The position numbers and the translations under genes were made by a program. The notes below the pieces were generated by a model. The model made no database searches. It was not told where the DNA came from and worked only from the letters and a program-made list of their open reading frames with translations. A stretch of DNA of 64,000 bases, from NCBI GenBank assembly GCA_903831255.1, contig CAIKWZ010000013.1, forward strand, positions 62,001-126,000, written 5' to 3'. The first letter of the stretch is position 1, and the number at the start of each line of letters is the position of its first letter. Source of the stretch: an uncultured Alphaproteobacteria bacterium (lineage in GTDB: Bacteria > Pseudomonadota > Alphaproteobacteria > Caulobacterales > Hyphomonadaceae). This document shows positions 26,003-35,107 of the stretch, piece after piece.

Positions 26003-27516
26003 GGCGATGCTCCCATGACGCTCGCCGCCGCCTGACGCGCAAGATCATAGAGCGCAGAGGCGTCGACGCCATACCAGACGCTTGAGGCGGCCAGAAACCA
26101 GATCGCGGCCAGGGCCGCGGGCGAGGCCTCACTGATGGTTGCGCCCGCGGGCCGGCGGGTGCGGAAGAGCACCGTCTCCAGGATGCGCCCGCAATACACG
26201 AGCGCTGTCAGCGAGGATGCCGCAATCGCGACGACCGCCCAGATCCGCCCATCGTCAGCCAGCGCGCCGAGCAATCTCCACTTGGCAAGAAAACCAGCCG
26301 TGAACGGCGCTCCGGCCAGACCGAGGATCGCAAGCGCCAGAGCCGCGATCGTCCATGGCGCCTCACGCCCGGCGCCGGCGAGCGTCTCCAGTCGTGAGCC
26401 CCGATGATCGATCGCCCCAAGACTGAGGAAAATCACGGTCTTGATCATGGCGTGCGTAAAAAGAAGAAACAGCGCCGCAGTCAGACCTGCGACTGAGCCG
26501 GATGTCACGCCGAGAAGGACGTATCCGATCTGGGCGATCGAGGAGTAGGCGAGAATTCTACGTGTCTCAGTCTGAAAGACGGCCTGAACGGACGCCACAA
26601 TCGCTGCAATCCCCGCCATGGGCGCGATCAGCCAGGTCAGAAGCCCCTCGCCCGCGCTCTCAAGACCTCCGGCGACATCCATCAGGAAACGGATCAGCAG
26701 ATAAACCGATACCTTCGTCGCCGTTCCCGCAAGGAAGGCGACAACCATCGTGGGCCCCGCGGAATAGGCGCCGGGCAGCCAGGCGTGAAGGGGAAACATC
26801 GCCGCCTTGAGCGCAAGGCCCACCGTGATGAGAGCCAACCCCGCAATCGCAGCCGTGTCGGAGGAAGACGCGGCCAGTCGCTCAGCCATATCCGCCATAT
26901 TGAGAGTGCCTGTCACGGCGTAGAGAAGACCCACGCCGATGACGAAAAGCGTCGCACCGATGGTGCCCATGACCAGATACTGGAAAGCGGCCGTCAGGGC
27001 GCGGCGATCCTGCGAGGCCCCCATCGCGACCAGCGCATAGGTTCCGATCGAGGAGACCTCAAGAAACACGAATGCGTTGAACGCATCGCCCGTGGCCGTC
27101 AGACCCAGCAACCCCGTGAAGGCCAGCATGAAGCCCGCCTGCATCAGGGAGTGATCGCGCTCGGGCAGCTCCAGTCGCAGAAGCGACGCGGAGGCGATGG
27201 AGGTCGCCACCCCCATGACCGAGACCAGCAAGCAGAAAAAGACGCTGAGATCATCAAGGCGCAGTTCGATGCCCAGCGGAGGAGCGAACCCTCCGACAGC
27301 GTAGGAGACCGCGCCGGAACGTGCGACCTCAGCGGCAAGACACAACGCCATCCAAAGCGAGACAAGCGCTCCCCCGAGAGACGCGAACCACGCCCAGCGG
27401 GCGCTGGGAGACAGGGCTGCGACGCATGCCGCCGTCAGAGGCGCTGCTATCAGCAGCGCCGGAGCGTGCTGGATCACTTCAGGCGAGGCGAACTGGGCGC
27501 CGGCAAACGGGCTCAC
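25999..27516 (-). CDS. mrpD: Na+/H+ antiporter subunit MrpD
   Basis: A 505-residue polytopic membrane protein. The N-terminal helices, FLEVSSIGTYALVAMG (TM5 Glu), GLALKAAMFPLHAWLPGAYS (TM7 Lys) and RRILAYSSIAQIGYVLLG (loop before TM9) are those of MrpD/NuoM-N-like antiporter subunits; length and position directly after mrpC support MrpD. The start is GTG and overlaps mrpC by 4 bases. In the Mrp complex it forms one of the cation/H+ pathways in the inner membrane. Confidence 0.93.
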   Translation of the reverse strand: MSPFAGAQFASPEVIQHAPALLIAAPLTAACVAALSPSARWAWFASLGGALVSLWMALCLAAEVARSGAVSYAVGGFAPPLGIELRLDDLSVFFCLLVSVMGVATSIASASLLRLELPERDHSLMQAGFMLAFTGLLGLTATGDAFNAFVFLEVSSIGTYALVAMGASQDRRALTAAFQYLVMGTIGATLFVIGVGLLYAVTGTLNMADMAERLAASSSDTAAIAGLALITVGLALKAAMFPLHAWLPGAYSAGPTMVVAFLAGTATKVSVYLLIRFLMDVAGGLESAGEGLLTWLIAPMAGIAAIVASVQAVFQTETRRILAYSSIAQIGYVLLGVTSGSVAGLTAALFLLFTHAMIKTVIFLSLGAIDHRGSRLETLAGAGREAPWTIAALALAILGLAGAPFTAGFLAKWRLLGALADDGRIWAVVAIAASSLTALVYCGRILETVLFRTRRPAGATISEASPAALAAIWFLAASSVWYGVDASALYDLARQAAASVMGASP

Positions 27517-27971
27517 GCCTCATCCTCCCGCACATCCCTCAGCGCCCTGGCTTCCAGAGCGGATATCTCTTCGAAATCGACGGTCCCATAGGTTTCGCGA
27601 ATCCTGACGATAATCGCGAGACCGACCGCCAGCGTCGCCGCTCCGACAACGATCGCGGTCAGGATCAGAACGTGCGGCAGGGGGTTGGAGTAGACGACAC
27701 CGTCCACGCCGTGAGCGGCGATATAGGCCGCATCCAGCCTCGAAGCCAGCGCCTCGGCTGCGGGACTGTCAGCCTCGAGCCTTATGGCCGCGGTGCCGCC
27801 CGAAACCTTCGACAGCAGAATGTAAAACACCCCGGCCGATGTCTGGAACACTCCCAGACCGATCAGCCTCTTGATCAGATGGCGGCTTGTCAGCGCGATC
27901 AAGAGACCCGCCGCCATCATGAAGAAACCCAGGCCGTAGACATAGGGCGTGAGAACAAGCGCCAGGGTCAT
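27513..27971 (-). CDS. mrpC: Na+/H+ antiporter subunit MrpC (NuoK-like)
   Basis: A 152-residue protein with three predicted helices. YGLGFFMMAAGLLIALTSRHLIKRLIGLGVFQTSAGVFYILLS and NPLPHVLILTAIVVGAATLAVGLAIIVRI match MrpC/NuoK (NPLPxALILTAIVIG core). An insertion of ~35 residues (GTAAIRLEADSPAAEALASRLDAAYIAAHGVDGVVY) between helices 2 and 3 is longer than in typical ~115-residue MrpC. It overlaps its neighbours by 4 bases each (ATGA junctions). Confidence 0.92.
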   Translation of the reverse strand: MTLALVLTPYVYGLGFFMMAAGLLIALTSRHLIKRLIGLGVFQTSAGVFYILLSKVSGGTAAIRLEADSPAAEALASRLDAAYIAAHGVDGVVYSNPLPHVLILTAIVVGAATLAVGLAIIVRIRETYGTVDFEEISALEARALRDVREDEA

Positions 27972-29044
27972 GAGGCGCCCGCCGCATCCGACCGTGAGAC
28001 GCGCCCCGTGAACGCATAGAAAATCGCCGTCATTGTGGAAGCGACCGCCAACATCACGCCGGTCTCAATCGCCAGAATTCCGATGCGCTGACCCCAGTGG
28101 TGGTGTCCTCCGGCCAGGTGAGACGACGGAAGGCCCGCCTCGAACACCGGAGAGAGCAAGGCGTCGTAGTCAAGAAAGCGGCCCCCATTGAGAATGGCGA
28201 GGAAGCCCACCGCGGCGTAGCCAAGCACGCCAAGGGCGGCGCATGCGCGAACGACGCCGACCGGCAGGGCTTTCATTGTCTCGCGAACGCCGAACACCAG
28301 CGCGTGGAGGATCAGGGCGGCGGCGAGAATGACCCCCGCCTGAAACCCTCCCCCGGCGCCGAACTCTCCGTGAGCGAGGACATAAAAGGCGTAGAGGCAG
28401 ATGATGGGGATGAGAAGTCTCGCAGCGACCGACAGGACCGGGCTTCCCGCCGATGCGCGAAGCGAGACATCCTCAGGCGCGGCGTCGGGGCTTCGAACCT
28501 GACCGCCGAGCAGGAGGAGAACGCCGACGCCCGCCGCAAAAATGACGGTTGTCTCCCCAAGAGTGTCAAAGCCGCGATAGCTGGCCAGCACGGCGGTGAC
28601 GACGTTTGGCGCACCGATGTCATGAGGGGTCTGCTCAAGGTAGAGACGCCCCACATAAGCGCTCGGCGGCGATCCGGGGTCGCCGAAGACAGGCAGATCC
28701 GGAACAATAAGAGCCATCCCGATGAAAGCCGCCAGACACGCGACAGCCGGAAACCACAGACGCCCCGGACGCAGCGATGGAATAACATCGGTTGATGATA
28801 GGGCCGCCCCCAGAAGGATCATGGTCGAGACGCCGGCGCCGACCGAAGCCTCAGTGAATGCGACATCCGGCGCATCCATCGTCATCAGCCAAAGGGCCAT
28901 CGTCAGGGAAAACGCCGACATCAGCAGGATGCAGGTCAAGACCGAACGCGCCGCCAGCAGGGCGACGACAAGACCTGCGACCAGGGTGAGAAGAAGAGCC
29001 GAAAAGACCAGCTCGAGTTCCGGAGAGGCGAGGAGAAGGCTCAT
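27968..29044 (-). CDS. Fused MrpA C-terminal region (DUF4040) and MrpB
   Basis: A 358-residue membrane protein without the N-terminal NuoL-like antiporter half of canonical MrpA. The first part has the DUF4040/NuoJ-like signature (MDAPDVAFTEASVGAGVSTMILLGA), the middle the MbhE-like GAPNVVTAVLASYRGFDTLGETTVIF, and the C-terminal ~170 residues the MnhB domain (HGEFGAGGGFQAGVILAAALILHALVFG, then GILAIETGVMLAVASTMTAIFYAF). It is thus an A'-B fusion. Genes with A' separate from the antiporter half occur in archaeal Mbh and cyanobacterial-type Mrp systems. It overlaps mrpG and mrpC by 4 bases. Confidence 0.88.
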   Translation of the reverse strand: MSLLLASPELELVFSALLLTLVAGLVVALLAARSVLTCILLMSAFSLTMALWLMTMDAPDVAFTEASVGAGVSTMILLGAALSSTDVIPSLRPGRLWFPAVACLAAFIGMALIVPDLPVFGDPGSPPSAYVGRLYLEQTPHDIGAPNVVTAVLASYRGFDTLGETTVIFAAGVGVLLLLGGQVRSPDAAPEDVSLRASAGSPVLSVAARLLIPIICLYAFYVLAHGEFGAGGGFQAGVILAAALILHALVFGVRETMKALPVGVVRACAALGVLGYAAVGFLAILNGGRFLDYDALLSPVFEAGLPSSHLAGGHHHWGQRIGILAIETGVMLAVASTMTAIFYAFTGRVSRSDAAGAS

Positions 29045-29373
29045 GCCTCATCCTCCGAGGGCTGCCTGGGATCTGCGAGGACTGGACGATGCCCTGAACC
29101 GAAAGCGGCGCCCGCCAGGGCGTGAGCAGCCGCCGGACTGGTGAGCATGATGAACACCCAGACGATGCAGAGCTTGATCGCCGCAGGCGAGAAACCCGCC
29201 ATCAACAACAAGCCCAGCGTCATAAGGCTTGCAGCGCCGGTATCCGTAATGCTCGCCGCGTGAATTCGGGTATAGACGTCGGGAAATCTCAATACGCCCA
29301 CGGCACCTGCGATCGACAAGCCGACCGCAGCAATGACAAGAACGGCCCCAATCCAGCCAATCGCCTCAGCCAT
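29041..29373 (-). CDS. mrpG: Na+/H+ antiporter subunit MrpG
   Basis: A 110-residue protein with three helices. GWIGAVLVIAAVGLSIAGAVGVLRFPDVYTRIHAASITDTGAASLMTLGLLLM contains the family hallmark GxxRFPDxYTRxHAxxxxDT. It overlaps mrpF by 8 bases and the A'B gene by 4. GGGAGG lies ~7 bases before the ATG. Confidence 0.93.
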   Translation of the reverse strand: MAEAIGWIGAVLVIAAVGLSIAGAVGVLRFPDVYTRIHAASITDTGAASLMTLGLLLMAGFSPAAIKLCIVWVFIMLTSPAAAHALAGAAFGSGHRPVLADPRQPSEDEA

Positions 29374-29665
29374 CGGGCGCCTCCCGGGAGATAGAGAGAC
29401 GAGCCAGCGGCTCGGCCAGAGAGCGCAGACGAAAAACCTTCATCAGGGCGATGGTCGAGATAAAGTTGATCAGAGCATAGACAATGGCGACGTCCAGAAA
29501 ATCCGGCCGGCCGACGGCGAAGCCCATCAGCGCGATCATGAGAACCGTCTTGGTTCCGAACGAATTGACCGCCAGAACACGATCATAGGCTGTCGGCCCC
29601 CGAAGAAGGCGCACAATCATCAGCCCCATGGCGACAAGAAGCCCGGCCACACCTCCCGCAAGCAT
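29366..29665 (-). CDS. mrpF: Na+/H+ antiporter subunit MrpF
   Basis: A 99-residue protein, three helices. GLMIVRLLRGPTAYDRVLAVNSFGTKTVLMIALMGFAVGRPDFLDVAIVYALINFISTIALMKV is the MrpF core (RGPTxxDRVLAxN and DVAxVYAxLxFxxTxA). The ATG four bases after the mrpE stop is chosen; an upstream in-frame start would add 40 residues unlike the family. A purine-rich GGGGGT lies ~7 bases upstream. Confidence 0.92.
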   Translation of the reverse strand: MLAGGVAGLLVAMGLMIVRLLRGPTAYDRVLAVNSFGTKTVLMIALMGFAVGRPDFLDVAIVYALINFISTIALMKVFRLRSLAEPLARLSISREAPDG

Positions 29666-29669
29666 GCCT

Positions 29670-30149
29670 CTACCCCCGACCGTCAGCGGCCATAAGGCTT
29701 CGCGCAGCCATCGGGGCGAACTCGTCCTGCTCGTCCGCGCCATCATGCAGTGAGTGAACCAGAAGCCCGTCCCGAGCGGCCTCAATGGTCACCGTGCCCG
29801 GCGTCAGAGTGATGGAATTGGCAAAGAGCGCCGTCGCAAGCTCACTGCGGCCGTCTGCGTCGAGAGCCGCCAGCCGGGGACGAAGCCTCGCGCTGGGCTC
29901 GATGATCGTGCGGAGGACGGCCACATTGGATTTCACGATCTCTCCCATAAGCCAGACAGCGTAGCGCGCCATCGGGACCAGCCGATGGTAAGGCGAAGCT
30001 TCGCGGCCCATCAGCCCCAGACACATTGTGAGCAGAATGGACAAAATGACCGAAACGACCGCCAGCCCGACCATAAACGCCTCACCATGCCCGGACAGCG
30101 CCAGCCAAAGAGCGATCAAAGCGATGAACAGGCCAGGAACATAGATCAT
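29670..30149 (-). CDS. mrpE: Na+/H+ antiporter subunit MrpE
   Basis: A 159-residue protein with two or three N-terminal helices (YVPGLFIALIALWLALSGHGEAFMVGLAVVSVILSILLTMCLGLM) and the MrpE core RYAVWLMGEIVKSNVAVLRTIIEP...ATALFANSITLTPGTVTIEAARDGLLVHSL. The ATG giving the usual ~160 residues is used; a TTG 11 codons earlier is also possible. It is the first gene of the nine-gene minus-strand operon mrpE-F-G-A'B-C-D-D2-x-D3, all coupled by short overlaps. The promoter must lie in the ~170 bases before it; no clear motif was identified. Confidence 0.92.
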   Translation of the reverse strand: MIYVPGLFIALIALWLALSGHGEAFMVGLAVVSVILSILLTMCLGLMGREASPYHRLVPMARYAVWLMGEIVKSNVAVLRTIIEPSARLRPRLAALDADGRSELATALFANSITLTPGTVTIEAARDGLLVHSLHDGADEQDEFAPMAARSLMAADGRG

Positions 30150-30322
30150 GTCAGACCGTTTCGGATTTCGAACCCTTCCCAAGGATCGATAACCCCACCA
30201 GGGACAACCTCACGATCCGCGATTCAACCCTAGCGAAACGACAGGACAAAGACCAGAAAAACCGTCCCGGTCACCCCTCCGATCACCTGGCGATCAGTCC
30301 GTCCTCTGTCGATACACCCCTG

Positions 30323-30745
30323 TCAGGATGCGGCCCTTCCAGGCAGGATGCGCAAAAGAAGGATCGACGAGGCGAGGAGAGCCAGAGCTAGATTGAAGAG
30401 CTGGCCGCCGTCAGTGCGAACCGGATCAGCGCTCAGCTGGATCTCGATACCGAGCCACAGAACATGCGCGGCGAGCGCCCCGGCCGTAATCAGCACGCAT
30501 AACCAGGCGGCCCAGAGGCGTGAGGCGGGAAACAGGAGGAGACCGGCCGCCACAATCTCGAGCCCGGCGACAATCACACGCCCGGTCGGGTCCCAATATG
30601 GAAAGCCTGAAACCTCTGCGAGCTGACGAAAGACGACCACTCCCTCCGGATCGACCGGAAACAGTGTCTGATCCGCCAGCCAGAGGAACATCGCCGCCAG
30701 AAACAGTGACAGAGCCCAGCTTCCCACCAGACGCACGCTCTGCAT
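30323..30745 (-). CDS. DoxX-like four-helix membrane protein
   Basis: A 140-residue integral membrane protein with four predicted helices. The pattern of a charged/aromatic loop after helix 1 (LFPVDPEGVVVFRQLAEVSGFPYWDPTGRVIVAGLEIVAAGLLLFP) followed by GLE-x-V in helix 2 is reminiscent of DoxX/DoxX-like proteins, but similarity is only by pattern. Function is unknown. AAAGGG 8 bases before the ATG supports the start. It is divergent from the MFS gene. Confidence 0.75.
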   Translation of the reverse strand: MQSVRLVGSWALSLFLAAMFLWLADQTLFPVDPEGVVVFRQLAEVSGFPYWDPTGRVIVAGLEIVAAGLLLFPASRLWAAWLCVLITAGALAAHVLWLGIEIQLSADPVRTDGGQLFNLALALLASSILLLRILPGRAAS

Positions 30746-30868
30746 CGCAATACCCTTTCCACATTCCGGGTATCATCTTATCATTTGTTGTCGCACTCAG
30801 ACAAACTCCGTCTGCAAGCGACCGTCCGGCCTCGGTTGGTCAGGCCGCGGCGGCGCTCGGAGATACGC

Positions 30869-32239
30869 TTGGATCATCGTCTCGACACCCTCGACGAAGC
30901 CATCACCGAAGGCGCCCAGTCGCCCGTCAGCGGCGTCAACTCCGCCCTCATCGCGGGAGATGCGATCGCACATATCCCTAAACTTCGCGTGCTGATTGAA
31001 CTTCCGGCCTATCTCCTCGTGCAGATCTCGTGGTTCGCCGCCTTCGGCATGCAGATGGTGATCTTTCCGTTTCTCCTTAAAAACGAACTTGAGGTGTCGG
31101 GAACTCTTCTCGGACTGGCCCAGACCGCTCTGGCCGCGCCGTCCGTCGTCTTTATCCTGCTCGGCGGCGTGGTGGCTGAGCGCGCCGAGGGCAAAACCCT
31201 TCTGACAGCCTTCCATCTGGCGGCCGCAGCCCCTGCGGCGCTCCTCGGCCTGTTCGTCCTTGAGGACAACCTCACCTACTGGATGATGCTGCTCTACGCT
31301 CTCGCCATGGGCACAGTGGGGGCCTTCATGCTCCCGGCGCGTGACGCGATCCTCAACGAGATCGTCGAGAGGCGGCGTGCCAGCGGATCACAAATCACTC
31401 TGCATCAGGGCGTCGCCTTTGCGACCCTCGCCCAATTCGCCGCCCAGATTCTGGGTCTGTGGATCGGCGGCCAGGCGAATGAGGAGACGGCCGGCCCCCT
31501 TCTCTGGGTTCAGGGGGGCGTCGTAGGCCTCGGCGCCCTGGCCGCCGCCTTTCTTGTTCGGGGCCGGGTCGTCCAGAGCCAGGTCGAATCGCCTGGCACA
31601 GTGATGAAGGATATCGCCGACGGGCTCAGGTGCGTCCGGCGAGATCCGGTGCTCCTGTGCATGGTGCTGTCCATGTTCGGGGTCGGCGTCTTCGTAATCG
31701 GCGCTTTTCTGGTCATACTCCCGATCATCAACCATGATGTCTATCATTCAGACGCCGAAGGCCTGCGGAACATCTTCGTCACCTTCTGGGCCGGGGCTTT
31801 CTGCTCTTCGGCGGCGATCGTTCGCCTGCGCAACCCATCGCGACCCGGACGATTTCTGCTGATCGCCCAGTTCACCGGATCGGCCGGCATCCTGATCCTC
31901 ATCGGAGGCGCGCCCTACTGGGCGTTCCTGTCGCTCGTCTTCATCTGGGGCCTGGCTTCAGGGGTCTCCATCATGATGAGCCGCGGCATCGTCCAGGCCG
32001 CAGCGCCCGGCCCGCTGCTCGCCAGGGTCCTGTCTATCTACCAGCTCGGGTTCATGGCGGGCGCCCCCGTGGGAGCGGCTCTGATGGGCGTGATTGCAGA
32101 TCAGGCCGGCCCTCATCTGGTGGCTCTCGTTCCCTCCCTCGGCATGCTCACCATGATCGCATGGATGGGATTTTTCACGCCGATCTGGTCCCTTCGACCG
32201 GTCTCGGCGTCGTCCGCCGGCCAAGGGGACAAAGATTAA
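30869..32239 (+). CDS. Major facilitator superfamily transporter
   Basis: A 456-residue inner-membrane protein with about 12 helices. LFVLEDNLTYWMMLLYALAMGTVGAFMLPARDAILNEIV has the MFS fold's central part, and AERAEGKTLL lies where the A-motif loop would be. The general pattern (PARDAILNEIVERRRASGSQITLHQGVAFATLAQFAAQILG) resembles the MFS_3/enterobactin-exporter EntS-like group. The TTG at 30869 is chosen because GGAG sits 7 bases upstream; the longer frame to 30785 adds an Arg-rich stretch. The substrate is unknown. It is followed after 67 bases by the MaoC gene. Confidence 0.87.
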   Translation: MDHRLDTLDEAITEGAQSPVSGVNSALIAGDAIAHIPKLRVLIELPAYLLVQISWFAAFGMQMVIFPFLLKNELEVSGTLLGLAQTALAAPSVVFILLGGVVAERAEGKTLLTAFHLAAAAPAALLGLFVLEDNLTYWMMLLYALAMGTVGAFMLPARDAILNEIVERRRASGSQITLHQGVAFATLAQFAAQILGLWIGGQANEETAGPLLWVQGGVVGLGALAAAFLVRGRVVQSQVESPGTVMKDIADGLRCVRRDPVLLCMVLSMFGVGVFVIGAFLVILPIINHDVYHSDAEGLRNIFVTFWAGAFCSSAAIVRLRNPSRPGRFLLIAQFTGSAGILILIGGAPYWAFLSLVFIWGLASGVSIMMSRGIVQAAAPGPLLARVLSIYQLGFMAGAPVGAALMGVIADQAGPHLVALVPSLGMLTMIAWMGFFTPIWSLRPVSASSAGQGDKD

Positions 32240-32306
32240 GGTTCGTCTTGCGCTCGACGACGAGCTTTCTATTGTCGCACGCAATCGCTGCTCAGGGAGA
32301 CACCGC

Positions 32307-32756
32307 ATGCGTACTGTTCACTTCAATGATCTCGAGACCCTCGTCGGGCAGGATGTCGGCGCATCCCCCTGGCACCAGATCACCCAGGAACAGGTGAACC
32401 TATTCGCGGATGCGACCGGAGACCACCAGTGGATCCATGTTGATGTCGAGCGGGCGACTCGAGAGCTCGGGCATCCGATCGCCCACGGCTATCTCACCCT
32501 GTCTCTGCTTCCGCTTCTCGCCTCGCAGGTGATGAAGGTCGAAGGCGTCGTTAGGGGCATCAATTACGGCGCGAATAAAGTCCGCTTCACCAACATGGTT
32601 CCCGTCGGATCGCGCGTGCGCCTTCGCCAGAAGTGCCTCGCCGTTGAGACCCGGGCCGGCGGCAAGCAGGTCACAATGGAATCGACAGTGGAGATCGAAG
32701 GCAAGGACAGACCCGCCTGCGTCGCGGAAACCATCGGCATCAGCTACGGAGCCTGA
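32307..32756 (+). CDS. MaoC family (R)-specific enoyl-CoA hydratase
   Basis: A 149-residue single hotdog-fold protein with the hydratase-2 active-site motif: FADATGDHQWIHVDVERATRELGHPIAHGYLTLSLLP contains the catalytic Asp and His. The family hydrates trans-2-enoyl-CoA to (R)-3-hydroxyacyl-CoA, a link between fatty-acid oxidation and polyhydroxyalkanoate synthesis; many such proteins are labelled NodN-like. AGGGAGA six bases before ATG marks the start. msrB follows 38 bases downstream. Confidence 0.92.
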   Translation: MRTVHFNDLETLVGQDVGASPWHQITQEQVNLFADATGDHQWIHVDVERATRELGHPIAHGYLTLSLLPLLASQVMKVEGVVRGINYGANKVRFTNMVPVGSRVRLRQKCLAVETRAGGKQVTMESTVEIEGKDRPACVAETIGISYGA

Positions 32757-32794
32757 AGGATCTGCGCTCTTTCAAATCGTCAAGGATAGTAGAT

Positions 32795-33232
32795 ATGTCC
32801 CCTTCCCCTCGCCCGCCCAGCGACCAGGCTCACCGCTTCCCGGCGAGCGAGGCGGAATGGAGACAGAAGCTGACGCCGGAGCAGTATCGAATTGCGAGGC
32901 AGGAAGGCACAGAACGTGCGTTCACGCCTGGCAACCACAATGATGAAAAGCGATCCGGGACCTATGCGTGCGTCGGGTGCGGAACCAGGCTGTGGGCCTC
33001 CGAGCACAAATTCGACAGCGGAACCGGCTGGCCGTCTTTTTACCAGCCGGCAGCGCCCGAGGCGGTCGCGGTCAAAACCGACTACAAGCTTCTCCTGCCC
33101 AGAACGGAGGTTCACTGCGCAGCCTGCGGATCCCATATGGGACACGTGTTCCGCGATGGTCCTGCGCCGACGGGTCTGCGATACTGCATCAACGGCGCCG
33201 TATTGACCTTCGAGCCGAAGGCTTCAGAGTGA
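32795..33232 (+). CDS. msrB: Peptide-methionine (R)-S-oxide reductase MsrB
   Basis: A 145-residue enzyme that reduces methionine-R-sulfoxide. All hallmarks are present: zinc-binding CVGC (residues ~58-61) and CAAC (~107-110), the FDSGTGWPSFYQP segment, HMGHVFRDGP and the catalytic Cys in GLRYCINGAVLTF. No signal peptide, so cytoplasmic. AAGGA nine bases before the ATG supports the start. It is probably co-transcribed with the MaoC gene. Confidence 0.95.
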   Translation: MSPSPRPPSDQAHRFPASEAEWRQKLTPEQYRIARQEGTERAFTPGNHNDEKRSGTYACVGCGTRLWASEHKFDSGTGWPSFYQPAAPEAVAVKTDYKLLLPRTEVHCAACGSHMGHVFRDGPAPTGLRYCINGAVLTFEPKASE

Positions 33233-33436
33233 CGGCTCTCCGCAGAGGGGTTCATAACCGCCCTCATCGCTCTCGACCTTATGGCGGCGGGGCCGTGCCT
33301 GTCCCTTGCAATGGAATGCGTCTAGGCCCCGATCGCATGCCGGGCCTGAGTCAGGCGCAAAGATGCGGCTCAGACACTGTCCTGCCCGGCCCGCTGTCCG
33401 AAGCGCTGGACCCGCGCTGATTGGACTTCGGCGCAC

Positions 33437-35107
33437 GTGGAAAGTATCACCGTCATCATGAAGTCCTCCCGCTCCTCCGCGATGTCCGACCTGCTCGGGC
33501 GAGCTAAAGCCGCCCTATCCACCGGCGAGGACCAGACGGCTCTGACCCTGTGCAATGCCGCGCTTCGGGAGGATCCGAAGGAGGCGGAGGCGCATTTCAT
33601 GCTGGGACTGATCGCGGCCCGCCACGGTCGCCCGGACAAGGCCCTCCAGGCCTTCGGCTACGCCCTCGCCTCTGACCCGCGTCATGCCGGCGCCGCAGCG
33701 CACGCAGCCCATGCCCTTCTGTCTTCTGAGAGACGACCCGAAGCACTGGCGACAGCGGAAAGGGCGGCCATTCTGGCTGAACGAGATCCCTTCAGCCTGG
33801 ATGTAACCGGGGTCGTCATGACCGGACTGGGTCGCCATGATCGCGCCGCTGAGCTGTATGAAAAAGCCGCTTCGCTGAGCGGACAACCCGATCATCTCTG
33901 CAATCTCGCCATGTCCCTGGAGTTTCTGGGACATCTCGACAGGGCGGAAGGCGCCTATCGAGACTGCCTTGCTCGTGATCCGACGCATGCACGTGCGTGG
34001 TACGGCCTCACTCAGATTTCCCGCACCCCCGTCGACGAAACCGAGATCGAGGCGATGCGAAAGGCGACCGCCCTTCCCCTGTCCACCCGCTCACGTCGGG
34101 AGCTCGGACACGCCCTCGCCAAGGCTCATGCGGACCGCTCTGACCCGATTGCAGCGATGCAATGGCTCCGTTTCGCCAAAGCGGATGCACGATCGGCCCG
34201 CAGCGATCCATCTCAAGACCAGGCCCGTCTGTTCGATGCGGCGCAAGCCGCAGCGAAGACGTGTCGCGAGCGCCCGGCAGGAACCAGCCGCGCCTCGCCC
34301 ATCTTCATTGTCGGAATGCCCAGAACCGGCACAACGCTTCTTGAACGTATTCTGTCCGGACATAGCTGCGTGACCGCAGGTGGAGAGCTGCCTGACTTTC
34401 CACGCTCTTTGAGGCGACTTACAGGGCTGTCGTCCCGTGCGATGGCGGACGGACCGCTGATCGAGCGCGCTGCTGGACTGGACGCCGATCAGATCGCCAG
34501 AACCTATCTGGAGTCCGTAGCCTCGAACCACGGCCTTTCAGGACGCTTCATCGACAAGCTGCCTCTGAACATATCTTTAGCGCCGATCATCCTGCGCGCC
34601 CTGCCGGAGGCGCGGGTCATATGCCTGCGCCGCCATCCGGCGGACACTCTCCTCAGCGCCTATCGCCAGCTCTTTGAGGACGGGTTTACGGACCTCGACC
34701 ATCTCTTCGACCTCGAATGGGCGGCGACTCACTATGTTCGCTTCGATGCGCTCGTGGCACATTTCCGCTCGTATCTGCCTCCGGACCGGTTCTGTGAAAT
34801 CCAATATGAAAGCCTGGTTGGGGACCTCGAAGCAGAGGCGCGAAGGCTGATCGCCTTCTGCGGCCTTTCCTTTGAAGACGATTGTCTCAACTTTCCCGAT
34901 AACAAGGCGCCGGTCACCACCCCGAGCTCTGCTCAGGTGCGCGCCCCGCTCTACGCCAGCTCGATCGGGCGCTGGCGTCATTACGCACCCGGCCTCAAGC
35001 CCGCGCTCGATATTCTCGAGCGCGCAGGCCTTCTCAGCCGTGATGAAATTGGACAGGCCGAAGCTCTCGTTCAGATCTCTTCCGGGGGCTCCACGGGCGA
35101 GCCGTGA
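33437..35107 (+). CDS. TPR-repeat sulfotransferase
   Basis: A 556-residue fusion. Residues ~20-220 are tetratricopeptide repeats (AEAHFMLGLIAARHGRPDKALQAFGYALASDPRHAG; DHLCNLAMSLEFLGHLDRAEGAYRDCLARDPTHARAWYGL). From ~285 a sulfotransferase domain begins with the 5'-phosphosulfate-binding loop SPIFIVGMPRTGTTLLERIL, and ARVICLRRHPADTLLSAYRQLFEDG carries the 3'-phosphate-binding Arg/Ser. Such proteins transfer sulfate from PAPS, perhaps to peptides or glycans; the acceptor is unknown. Starts at 33437 (GTG), 33458 or 33482 (ATG) are all possible. The 3' end overlaps the convergent nitrile hydratase accessory gene by 37 bases. Confidence 0.9.
   Translation: MESITVIMKSSRSSAMSDLLGRAKAALSTGEDQTALTLCNAALREDPKEAEAHFMLGLIAARHGRPDKALQAFGYALASDPRHAGAAAHAAHALLSSERRPEALATAERAAILAERDPFSLDVTGVVMTGLGRHDRAAELYEKAASLSGQPDHLCNLAMSLEFLGHLDRAEGAYRDCLARDPTHARAWYGLTQISRTPVDETEIEAMRKATALPLSTRSRRELGHALAKAHADRSDPIAAMQWLRFAKADARSARSDPSQDQARLFDAAQAAAKTCRERPAGTSRASPIFIVGMPRTGTTLLERILSGHSCVTAGGELPDFPRSLRRLTGLSSRAMADGPLIERAAGLDADQIARTYLESVASNHGLSGRFIDKLPLNISLAPIILRALPEARVICLRRHPADTLLSAYRQLFEDGFTDLDHLFDLEWAATHYVRFDALVAHFRSYLPPDRFCEIQYESLVGDLEAEARRLIAFCGLSFEDDCLNFPDNKAPVTTPSSAQVRAPLYASSIGRWRHYAPGLKPALDILERAGLLSRDEIGQAEALVQISSGGSTGEP

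Noticed and set aside
33233-33436. Possible small gene between msrB and the TPR-sulfotransferase
   Set aside because: The open frames there are short, overlap neighbours, lack ribosome-binding sites and show no protein-like composition; I see only intergenic sequence.
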